Positions 1 through 11,700 of a stretch of 64,000 bases of DNA are shown piece after piece. Location: NCBI GenBank assembly GCA_024138015.1, contig JAMXBB010000007.1, forward strand, positions 113,512,840 to 113,576,839, read 5' to 3'. The notes below the pieces were generated by a model that was not told the DNA's origin, ran no database searches, and saw only the letters and a list, made by a program, of their open reading frames with translations. This DNA is from Lumnitzera littorea. Lineage: Eukaryota > Streptophyta > Magnoliopsida > Myrtales > Combretaceae. How positions within the stretch are numbered: position 1 is the stretch's first letter; every line of letters starts with the position of its first letter. Position numbers and translations under genes: made by a program.

Positions 1-160
1 TAAATGATTTATTTAAATTACAAATTGTCTACTTCAAAGCGGGTTAGTTGTGGACGCCTTGTGTAGATCAGGTCTAGGATAGCGGTTGTGAGGCCAACTT
101 CTATCTTAGGGTGGTTTACACGGCGGGGCTGTTACGACTCTGCCGCTTCGGGGCGTGACA
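1..160 (+). mobile_element. 3' end of a Ty3/gypsy LTR (family A), truncated by window start
   Basis: The first 160 bases match the terminal 160 bases of the complete LTR at 46546-49653. Shared blocks include TTCAAAGCGGGTTAG, GATCAGGTCTA, GGCCAACTTCTATCTTAG and the terminus CCGCTTCGGGG-GTGACA. The LTR ends in CA at 160. Its left part lies outside the window, so solo LTR and full element cannot be told apart. Confidence 0.85.
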
Positions 161-3100
161 ATTTTATTGTAGGATTTCATGTTTCGTGTAAATTAGAGAT
201 GATAGTGTGTTACACTCTTTCATTGTCTGATATTGCATTCTTATAAACATTTAGGAGAATTTTGAACCCTATCCTCCTAAACTGATATTGAAGATGTGGC
301 GAATGACCCTAAGTAGCACCTGCTCCAATTGCAAAAAATGAGATAACACAATTAACAGAGTTAGTGCTTATTGCTATCTCGAATTTCTTGCCGATAGAAG
401 TAATAGCCTCCCTTGGTCAAATCTACTAAATTGGGGAGGGCTTTACATGTTTAAGATTAATTGCAAAACAGACAGGCATGAGTATAACAACTAGGGGCTA
501 TTCAGCGGAATCACTTCAATACTGAAGTTAAAGATACTTGTAAAGAAGTATGTAATTTGATGAATGGGAGCTAGGAAAGAGTAGTTAGATTGTAAATGAG
601 TGCAAAAGAGTGAACTTGTGAAAGGAGAGAGATTAAGTATTTATATATTTAATCCCTAAGCTCTTGTCAACTCATGATGCATAGCCTTAGGTTTCGAGCA
701 ATCGAGGTTGATGAGATCTTCTAATAGCAATAAGAATGATTATTTTTAGGTCTTATATAAGTTTTTTATTCATAAATGTTTGACGTAACCATGCAATTAG
801 TGCCTTATAGGCTTTCCAAAAGGCAAGTTGTATGTAATGTGAATATTGTATGGTTAGGTTTTGAGAAGCTCATCCTAATGGCCCGATGGGAGCCTTAGCG
901 TTGTTTGAATGGTTCAAAGGAGGCTAGCTTTCAGGATACCAAAGTTGGCTTTAATTGTATGGAACTTTGCTTGATTGAGCCCTTTAGTTTCTTTAACCCA
1001 TCTAACCTATAAGTTAGAATATGGTTGTCGCTTAGCGATTATTTAGCATTGAGCCCAAGGTAATAAACCTAATCCTTATTAGGGTTGTTATCTCACAAAT
1101 GGAGCCACTCAACCATAGGCTTAAAGTAGTCGACTTAGGCCCATTTTACATGTGATCTCATGGGTTGCGACACTTGACTTTAGGCCTAAGGTAGTCAATT
1201 GGCGTCCAAGAACTACCATTAACATATACCTTATTGGGGTGATCAAAGAGTAGGAATAGTGTTTATTACAAAACATTTAGTCATTGTAGGTTAATGTTGA
1301 GTTGATGAGACCGTAGAAATGCCATTTTTTATCTTTGATTTTTAGTTTTTTTTTTTTCCTTTCTATATAATAAAGTTAGTATAAGAAAAGGAACGATGGA
1401 AAATGCTAAAATAGTAAAAAAAAATAGAAAAATGCAAAGAAATTAGAAAATTTAGAGAAATACAAAGAAGTAAAAAAAGTAGGTAAAAGTACGAAAGAAT
1501 AATAAAGGTAAAAAAAAAAAGAGAAAGTTAGGAAAATGTAAATATTAAAAAACATTAAAGAAAATAGTAAAAGCAAGAAGGAGAAAGCACAACTTTTTAG
1601 GCTGTAGTTTTTTATTTTTATATATATTATAATTTAAGGAAACAAAACTTTGATCCCTAGTTAATATTGGTGATCCAAGGGATTTAAAGGTTTTTCTTTC
1701 TTTTTTTATTTGCAGTACTTTTGAACTTGGTATGCGTCTAATTTACTTAATCATATACTAGTGGATCACGTATGTTAAAAAATAAAATTAAAGTTCTTTA
1801 AAACTTTTTATTTTTTTTTTGCCGACCAATTACAACATTTATGAATTATATAAAACCTTTTTATTTTAGTAAGTCCACGTTATTGATGTTAATTGAATTA
1901 TGTATACCATCCATACGTAAAATGAAAAGAATAAGAGAAGCGATGAGCAAAACAAATCTCAAGGAAGAGACAGTTGAATAAAAGAAATGTTGAAGTGAGC
2001 ATTATGTACATGGGAGAAAGTAGACAAATTCAGTAAGTGAATAAGATACTGTTCAGGAGTTGTGGAATAAGTTTTTAAACTATTATTGTAAATGTCAAAA
2101 TATATGTGTGGAATATATTATATACTCTAAAATTATAAAATGCCGAAGCAGTTATGACAGTTGAAAAGGGGATTTACTTTTAACAATATGAATGTAATAA
2201 ACATTTTTTTTTTTTATCTAAACCGGGATGAAAATTAGATTCTCAATTTATTTGTAAAGCAAATGAGAGCGAGTAAATGAGCTGAAATAACCCCAGGCTA
2301 ATTGTTGTTACTGCTTATATAGGGCAAAGTTACTACTACAGCTTGATAATTTTAAGATCTCATATGATATATTAGTATATTACATGAGAAGGATAGGCTG
2401 ATCTTTGATATCTTGTTTGCTTAGTATGGATCTTTTCCTAATTTTTTACATGCAATTACCATCGGAGACAAGGTAAGATTTGACAAGATATCACCTCCAA
2501 ATTTTCAATTTGGCTATAACATAAAAATATATATATAAATGGACATGTTTAGTCATAAAAGAGGTTTTGAATTAGGTTTAGTTATTTATTCATAAAATAT
2601 AAGGATAAATTATTTACATATTTTGATATGTTATTAATTAGTTCTTAGTCTGAAACTTATATATCTTTTTCTTTAATTATATATATTTTTTAACTTGCTC
2701 TTTTAAGTAGATCACAAAATTTTTGTTTGGTTTACTTTGACAATTTTTTTGAACCCATCCACAAAAAGGCATAATTATAGTTGGATTTTTTTTTCTTTTT
2801 TTCTTTTTTTATATATCATCCCTAACATGTAGTTACTGAATACAATTAATAATATTTACTTATAAAGGGAGAAAAAAAAAAGAAAAAAATAATTTGCATG
2901 TCTGCAATTGTTGAAAACGTAATTTTTTTTTTTTTTTTTGTCCACTACGGTCCAGTCAATCATAGTTTGTTTCACTTTCAAATAAATATCTCTTCAACAT
3001 GGTAGAGTTTTTATGATAATTAGCAGATGCCGTGATGTACCTAGGAAGTAGGAACTAAGTTATGACTATGGTTTACCAAGAAGAAAATGAAATAGAAATA

Positions 3101-5092
3101 GCGAAACCCAAAAGCTGAGCCTCATCGTATAATCGTTCACGAACTTACTCCAACCACCTGATATGAGTTATAAAGGATGAAAAGAAAGAGTAGTAACTAC
3201 TAATCCCTAACCAATAAACTAAATAAGAGTAAAAAGGAAGTCTCACAGTACAAGTTTGCAAGAAAAACCGACAAAATGTGTATTTATTACTAAGGAAGGT
3301 GAATGCTGTATACGGCTTATATAATATGCCTTTTTATACTTACTATTTAGGGATTCTTCTCAAAGAGAAAAAGGCTTAAAAGGTTTCATCAAAATAGAAA
3401 GTATAATACACATACATTAGGTAGAACTAGAAAGATGCCAAAAGGATATTCATCCGCCTTTGTGCACTAATGACCTGTTAGACCACGTGGTGCTTAGTCA
3501 TTGGCTGGATTATCCGGTGGAAACGGACAAACAAGCACGGTGACTACTTTGCTTAACTTGGAATCCGAACACGGTACATTCAAACACAACGATTTAAATC
3601 GATTAGTATATAAAAAAATTTAATATGAAAGACAAATAAGTTAAACATAATTAAATTTATTTTCGCATTCGAGTTAAGCTTTTAAAATCGGACATTGGTT
3701 ACGTTATATATATTTTTTATATTTATATTTTATTACATAAATCATTTACGTCTAAATTAGATATTTCAATTAAAGGTATACGATAGTTTTAGTTATATAT
3801 TCTTCTTAGTATATAGTAATTTAACTAGGTAAAAAATTACGAATTTATTTATAGATTCTTGATTGTTTTTCTTTAAATATTTAAGAAATAATATAATAAA
3901 TTTAGAAATCAAAATAATACGAATATCTATTTAATCTATGATTCCACTTCATTTAATGATGTTATATAACTTGAATTTTCAATTTTTCTATACTTAATAA
4001 GATTTTGTTTTCCTAAAAATTTATATTTGAGATGTAACCTTTTATTAAATATAAAGACACCATATCATTTATTATTATAAAATTTAAATATTATTATCGT
4101 TATTTTCCTATTGTATCTACATATATTATATACATTTATTTAATACTTTTTATTAAGTATAAAGATATTATGTAATTTAGGTTTTCATATATAATTAATA
4201 AACGAGTTGTATTACGAGTTTAAGTTTTTTAGATATGAACTTGTCTGTATACGAAAATAAGATATGATACGATAATACGAATCATTAATCCTAAGTGAAG
4301 GGAAATAATGGATCATAACTTACCTTGGTAGAGGTTGTATTCGCATCACCTTGCGCCATGATGCGTATATAAAATTATACTGATATTAAAATATTGTCAT
4401 TTAAATTATAATATGTGATATAATGAATAGAGGGGTTAGTAGAAGTGATGGGAAAGCAGACTAACACTATGTTTAGCTAGGTAGAAATTTGTAAAAGTTT
4501 GTGAAAATGGAAAAAAATTATGTGTTTGATTAAGTTAAATGAAGTTAAAATTAGATGAATCCAAAGGAAATGGGTAGAAAAAATTACACTCAAAAATCCC
4601 AATTTTTTCTCTTAAGATTCGATGAGAAACCTATGGAAAAGGGGTAGAAATTTTGTGAAGATACAAAAATACAGATTATTGTTCATCGTCTTCTTTGTTG
4701 TGTTGCATCTCTTCTCTACATGATTGGTGTCGCCTCTCCTTTATCTCTCTCTCCCCTCTTGGTGATCGAAAGACAGCTGCTGAATGAGTATTGGTTCGCT
4801 TTCTCTCTCTCTTCCTCTCTTTAGGAAACAATACTCTCTCTCTCTCTTCTGTGTAAAAGTTACTTTGTACAATTTAAAGAAATATTTCTACAACTTCCCT
4901 TCTTTTTTTTGCATCTTATATCCAAATGCTAGAGATAGTTATATTTCTTTTCCTTCATTTTCCTTTCATAACTTTTCTTCAATTTTCACTCTCTACAAAA
5001 TTCTCAAAGATAGTGAAAGAGAAGATCAAACAACATAGTATTGGAAGTAGTCTATAAATTTTATTAAATTAATAACATTATTAAAATATTTA
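161..5092. other. Intergenic, AT-rich, no gene seen
   Basis: No ORF of coding character and no recognisable domain on either strand. It holds poly-A/poly-T runs and an A-rich block (about 1320-1600). A strongly pyrimidine-rich stretch at about 4730-5000 (CT repeats) produces a spurious low-complexity ORF of 84 codons. The rest may be old transposon debris that I cannot classify. Confidence 0.6.
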
Positions 5093-5563
5093 TCTATATT
5101 ATTAAAACAGATTAACACTTAAATAACTATTATATTTAAAATTATTTATTTATTCTCTATTTAATAAAAACCTAATATTAATATAATTTATTAAAATAAT
5201 AAATAATCCATAAATTTGTCAACTTTCTTTCTTTCATTTCTCACGTTCTCAAGACCCACTTTCTTTGCTTTCTCCCCTTTCTTCTTTATCATTTCACACA
5301 ATATGTTATTTATCCTCATAATTTCTTCAACAATTTTTTTCTCCTTTCGTTTTCTCTTCTATCTATTTTACGTGCATGTATTTGCTAATAAGTAAGAAAT
5401 TAAAGTATTTAAATTGAATATAAATAGAGAAAAATGAATAAATTTATATTTATATTATTTAAAAAAATTATAATATTTTTATCTACTGGATAATGATAAA
5501 TTATAAATATATAAATTTAATATTATTTAATATATACACATAAAGCCGTGGGTAGTATGCTAG
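5093..5563 (+). mobile_element. Helitron-like non-autonomous element
   Basis: It starts with TC (TCTATATTATTAAAACA) directly after an A and ends with CTAG directly before a T, the A/T insertion rule of Helitrons. Length is 471 bp, AT-rich, with no ORF. The 3' end carries GCCGTGGGTAGTATGCTAG, a weak remnant of the usual terminal hairpin. The 5' terminus nearly repeats that of the element at 13995. The degenerate hairpin is the main weakness. Confidence 0.5.
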
Positions 5564-5785
5564 TATAGAGTAACAATACACCGAAACGGCTTCGACCTTA
5601 CCATTAAGAAAACTGTGAAACCATAAAATACAAAAATTCAGGTGCATTTTATGCCCAGAAATATCATACTGCTAGAGATTTATGAGATGTTGCCTCCAGA
5701 AACTTGCAAGGAGTCTCTGCACACTGCACTATGCATATTTTTCCTTTTTTAAGGTATCACTTGTGTGCTTAAGAGAGAGAGAGAG
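5564..5785 (+). promoter_or_regulatory. Upstream region / probable 5' UTR of the cereblon-type gene
   Basis: The 220 bases before the ATG end in a purine tract, a (GA) repeat at 5771-5785 running straight into ATGGATGAGG. GA/CT tracts are common in plant 5' UTRs. No clear TATA box at a fixed distance was identified and the transcription start is unknown. Confidence 0.4.
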
Positions 5786-8700
5786 ATGGATGAGGAGCGA
5801 AGGAGATTAATGGATCGAGAGAGGCATCAAATCGAGCAGATTCGTCTGCTCGATTTCGAGGAATTACAGGTTGAAGAAGTCGACGATGATCACGAATCAT
5901 CCGACGACGACGCTCCTGCCCCGTAATCATCCTCTCTTTATTTTGTTCACAACAGTCTTCACTTGATTTTGCATGCTTTAATCCCTAGGGCTTTCCATAA
6001 TACTTAGGGAATGATTCGCTTCTAACTTTGATGAATACGCTTTTACATTACGGCAGTCGGTAGACTTGACTTTGAGAATTCCACTACACGATACATGCTA
6101 AACAAGTTCAATGAGTAAATTAGGCCATTTCGATGCATATTCAATGTCCAAACAGTTGGGGGAGAAAGATCATCAGTGAAATTTGCCAATGTTATGCATC
6201 TGTTCAGTTCTCCACCTTTACGCGTTTAATTTTTCTTATATATTTGTTTGAAAACATGTTTTGTTTTCTTTCTTATATTTGTTTGGTACTGATGTCTTAG
6301 GGTGTAAAAATAATTGTATAATGTTGATGCTTAATCCATACGGTACTTGAAAAAGACTCGAACCCTAGAACCATGCAATTCACCTTTCCATTTTCTCTTT
6401 TTTTTTTTCATTGTTCATCGAAATCCATGGAGTTTGTCTATTTATTGGATTTTGGTCTTATTGACTGGTTTTTGCATATTGCTTACATGGACCTTAGTGG
6501 TCCTGTTTATGAAGTTGCAGGTCTACCTCGTGAATTCACCTTCAACACCAGCTTGGCTTCATTGCATACGTATCTTGGTGGTAAGTTTGCTGATGGGGAC
6601 TTGTTTTTTATTCTAATACATGTCTAAATAATTTGAAATAAATGATTCTGGTGGTCTTTAATAGAGGTTGAAGATACTCATCATAGATTGGCATTCTTGG
6701 AAGGAGGGGCCATCCATCAGTTGCCCCTGTTCTATCTTGAAGGTTTGTAGTTGCTTTGACTCCTTTGCTGTAACTTGCATCACTAAGATGATTGCAAATA
6801 TGCTATTTCCTGATATCATTACAACATGCATAGTTTGTCTTTACATCACGTGGAGAGCTTCTCTGATGAAAAAACTTTCCAAGGGTACATGTACTAGTTA
6901 CTAGTTATTTTACTTTTCTGGATCAAGGTGATTAGAAGCCAAGGCTCACCATTACACTAAAGCTTTTGTCCAAGGGGTCTGTTGTCTTCTCCTTTCTTAT
7001 GGTACACAAGATGGAAATGTCCCTGGGTGATCTTTTCATGCTTAATAGTCGGATTAATCAACGTCTTTTGATTGAATTGCTCTTAGTATGAAAATAATTC
7101 CCTTTAAGCATGTTCACACACGAAAAAAAGGGAATTAAAGCAGACAAGGATGAGCTGTGTTGTGTGTGCAGTAGCTGTGATGTGTTTGTGTGCAAAGCGT
7201 GTAGTGTTATGCTTTGGCTTGTGTAGTTTCTTTGTCTGTGTGTGTAATTTTTTATGGTGGTACTATTATCTAGCTTGTGTAGTTGTAGTCTTGTAATTGT
7301 GTGTGTTGTGATGTAAGGTTGTATCTCAGTCATACGTGTCAGAATGTGTTGTAATTTAAATTAGAAGGAAGTTACATTCAGCAGTTGTAGTGGTAGTTTT
7401 TAATAGAGAAAGAATGGGAAATAGCAGTTGGGGAAAAACTGCTACTTATTTATTCTTGTATTGAAAAAATTGAATGGAAAAGGCAAGTCCTACTTCACTC
7501 AAAAAAAAAAAAAAAAAAACACTAATGTTCATGAGATCGTTGAGTTCCTAGTAACAAGTCCAAATTAATAGGTACTCGTCTTAGGAAAACCCTTTAGATT
7601 AAGATTGCTGCTGGCTTTGTTCTTGAGCAACCTAACATTCAAAACTATATATGATCCTTGGGTTTCATTGCTTGGAACTTCTTGGCCATGAAGATGATGT
7701 TTACTTTAGAGGGCAGGGTGGTGATGTTGAAGCTAGCAGATGTGCCATCTGCTACAGCAGCGGTACTGCTGCTACAGATGAAGTAAATAGGTAGAGAGAT
7801 ATCAAAAGGATGATGGCTGAGTTTGAAGACTTGTTCATGCTGCCATAGGGCATTCCACCATTGCGGAGTTGTGAAACAAGGTTCATCTACAACCAGTAAC
7901 TCCACTTGTTGCAATCTGACCTTATTGCTATCCCCATATTTAAAAAGACAAAATTGAAGGCAATGGGAAGAGATGCATGCAAAAGGATTATATGCCCCAG
8001 CTAATCTCCGTTTTCTTCGCCTGTCTTATTGGTTAAGAAAGTGGATCAAACTTCAATAATGGATTATTAGGCTCATATCTAAGACAAAATTTTCCATTGC
8101 AGTTATTGAGGAGTTACTTTAGGAGTTATATGTTGCTCGCTATTTTTCTAAGTTGCATCTATGCACTAGCTATCATCAAGTAAAGATAAATCCCTTAGAT
8201 GTAGAGAAGACAACTTTTCATACTTATGATGGATGCATTCCTAATGATGCCATTTGGTCTCACAAATGCTACTTATACTTTTCAGCTCTCACGATTGAGG
8301 TTCTTAAGGGATACTTAAGGAGTGTTTTTGGGTAAAAATAGTTTGTTTTGGTGTTTTTTAGTGCCATTTTAATGTATAATAGATCATAGAAAGAACACTT
8401 GTAGCACTTGCATTGGAGACTTCTTTTGAAGAATGTAATCAAATCGAGTCGAACTGAATAGGCTTAGGTTCAGGCTTGGGCTTGGGCTCGGGCTCGAGCT
8501 TAGGCTTGATTTGAAAACTTGAAGCTTGAGTTCAATTGAGCTTTAAATTTTAAGCTTGAGCTCAACTCAAAAATATTTATGGTAAGATCAGATATTTTAT
8601 AAATTTTTCTTAATTAATATCATATTTGTTTATATATAAATAAATTAGAAATATATTAAAATCATATCAAATTTGATTAGGTTCACGAGCCTGATGAGCC

Positions 8701-11700
8701 TAGTATTTTAAAGTTAAAGCTCGACTTAATTCATTGCTTAAGTTTGATTCGACTAATACCGAATTGAATTAGAATAAAACTCAAATTAAGCTCTAATAGT
8801 TTGTGAATTGGCTTGGTTCATTTATATTCTTATTCTTTTCCTTCTTGGCCTAAGCTAGCCACCAAAGATAATGATGTGCCTAAGTCCTTGAAAGAATCCA
8901 AGGCATAAATTCTAGAGTCACACGGCAACTAAAAAGATTGGATTTTTATGTTCCGTACTAATAACATGGCATGTCTAGGAAGAATAATCATTACTTAAGA
9001 AGAATGTGGTGCAATCAATAATAAAATCTAGGGATAATTAAACCACTTGATTTGAATGAATAAAAAATATATTCTTGTGGATTTGATAATCTTATGAAAA
9101 TGCAAAAGAAACAAAGAAATAATTTCTATGGTGTTTTAGGGTTTTAAAGAAAATAAGGAAATAAAATGGATATGGACAATTCCTAAGATTGGTTATGATG
9201 CACTAATTTAAGAAACGAGTTGGAGTTGATTAAATTCTAGAATTGATACTACACAATACTAGAAAATAATTAGGACATGCGCCACAATCTATTAACAAAC
9301 TGATAAGAATGAGAAAGGTTTAGAATAAACTCTTTTGATTAATTCATTAAAGTTTTCGTTATTCAGTACAAGGTATGCTTACAACATAGAAAAAGGAAAT
9401 GACTTTATAGCCTAATTGACTGGAATATTAACTTTCCTAGTAGAAATTATATCTAATCGCTAAAAAGGAAAAGTATGTAAAATATCCTAAGAAACTAAAT
9501 ATCGGCTGGTCCAAGGGAGTAAATTTGGGTGAAATTATTGATGGCAATAGATGGTCTTGGCCTACTGGTGAAGTGTGGAATACCGTGACATCTGGTCTCC
9601 CTCATAACATCACGCCAAGAGTGTAGCGAGCAGACCTTAGCAAAGGATTCACTATCAATTCAGCTTACAATTTGTTGAGAGTGAAAAAACTATTAGTTCT
9701 TTAGCATGCGATCGTTTGGAATAAAAACAACATTCCAAGACACTCTTTTATTTTGTGGTTAGCAACTAGAGAAAGGCTTCTAACTCAAGATAAATTGCTT
9801 CAATGGGGTATTATCTTGGAAAACCAATGTCTCCTATGTGCTGAATCAGAGGAGGGCCATAATCATCTCTTCATTATGTGTCAGTTTATGAGAACTATTT
9901 GGGGGGTCATCCAATAATCCCACATTCCATCTCTCTCGGGCAGTCTCTCATCCACCACCATGATAGCTTTTGTGGAAAGCTTTAAATCACTCCGACCAAC
10001 TATGTGGAGGTAGATACCATCAGTTATGGTTTGTCATGTTTGGAAAGAAATGAATTCAAGATGGGTGGGAGCTCAACCAACATCCGCTGGGGTTTTGGTT
10101 AGGATTATTTTGTCTTATTTTGACTTATAATTATAGTGAGCTATAGTATCAACCAAGTTCATCATCCACAAATTCCTTTGTTTTTGTAATTGTGGATTGC
10201 TAACTTGGTCTATTCTTTGTACATCCTAGCTTTTTTCTATATATACAAAAGTCTCAACTTACCCAAAAACCTAATTGACATAATTATAAAATACTTAAAA
10301 TAACTTGAACCAAATATCCATAGCAGAACCATTGGATTGGAATCATAAGCATAAAATAAATGAGAAGCTGAAGTTATCTTCCAGAATGTTGTAGTGATAG
10401 CTATGTGTGTGTCTAAGCACAGTATTATGCATGCTGTTTGTTGTGGCTGTTTAAGTGTTTATGTTTGTAGTTGTGTTTGTGTACGTGAATTTCAGGAAGT
10501 ATAGGGTAATTTGTCTGCAATGTTGTCTGTTGGTGGTATAATTGCTCATGTCAGGTGTCGGTTACTTTGTGATAATTAGTGCAGTTATGTCTAGGTGTCA
10601 ACAAAAGAGTGATATTAGGAGTAGTAGTGGCACTATAACTGCTCTTGTAATTGTTATTAAAAGGCAGAAATGAATGGGAAAAGCTAAGTTGTGTTTTGCC
10701 CAAAGAAAAAGAAAAAATTTCAGAATATTTCTGAGGAGATTGTAGGTTTTTTCTCTCTAAACAAGCCCTAATCCTAGAGATTGTTGAGTTCTCTCAGTTA
10801 ACGAGCCGAAGCCCTAACTCTAGACATTGTCAATTTCTCTCAGTTAACGGGTGCAAAAATGCATTATGAAAATTGATCCTGTAACACAGAACCAGATCTG
10901 GAAATGAAGCATTTGTCAGAAGCATGTCTTAAACCAAGTTAGAAGCAGCAACAATCGGGAGCAACACATTGCAGAAGCTTGTCTTTGGAAGTAGTAGTAG
11001 AATAAAGTATAATCAGGAATTTGACTCGGATCAGAAGCTCTTATTGGAATCTCAGATTGAATAGCAGCAGAGCAGAAGTAACCAGAAAACACAAGTCAGA
11101 AGCAAATGGATTGGAATCACGATTAGAAGTGTTTTCTTGTTGACGCGAGTTAAACAATTTCTTGACTTTGGATTTTATCCAAAAAAACTTCTTGACTTTG
11201 GCTTTGGTCTGAGTTCTGATTCCCATTAGATAATCTGTCAATTGCATTTCCATTTTCTTTGTTGTCCGCATCTTCTGTTTTTTGTTGCCGTTACATATGT
11301 AATATGGTACCACTGGGAACTGCACAGGAAACTTCTTTTCCTTCTTGGCCTAGGATAACAGTCGAAGGATAGTCTGTCAATTGCAGTTTTTCCTTTGTTG
11401 TCTGCATCCTCTATTTTTTGTTGCCTTTGCACATCTAATATGGTGCTACTGTGTTATGCCAGGAGTTGTTCTTTTTCCTGAGGCAACACTTCCTCTAAGA
11501 GTTATTCATCCCAATTTTATAGCTGCTATTGAGAGGGCAATAAGCCAAGCTGATTACGATGCACCTCTTACCATCGGCGTAGTAAGTGAAACTTGTATCT
11601 CTCAAGCGAAAGAATTTGTTCTTTTATGTTCTAGTTTAGAAAATAACCCAGAACTTTTGTATAGATTCGCATCTACAGGGATGCCAATAATCGAAGAATA

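Noticed and set aside
4784..5038. 84-codon ORF rich in Ser/Leu/Phe
   Set aside because: It is a translation of a CT-repeat stretch, with no homology or neighbouring gene signals.
7058..7333. 91-codon minus-strand ORF rich in Thr/His
   Set aside because: Product of the GT-rich block read in reverse. Composition explains it, and it lies in a cereblon intron.
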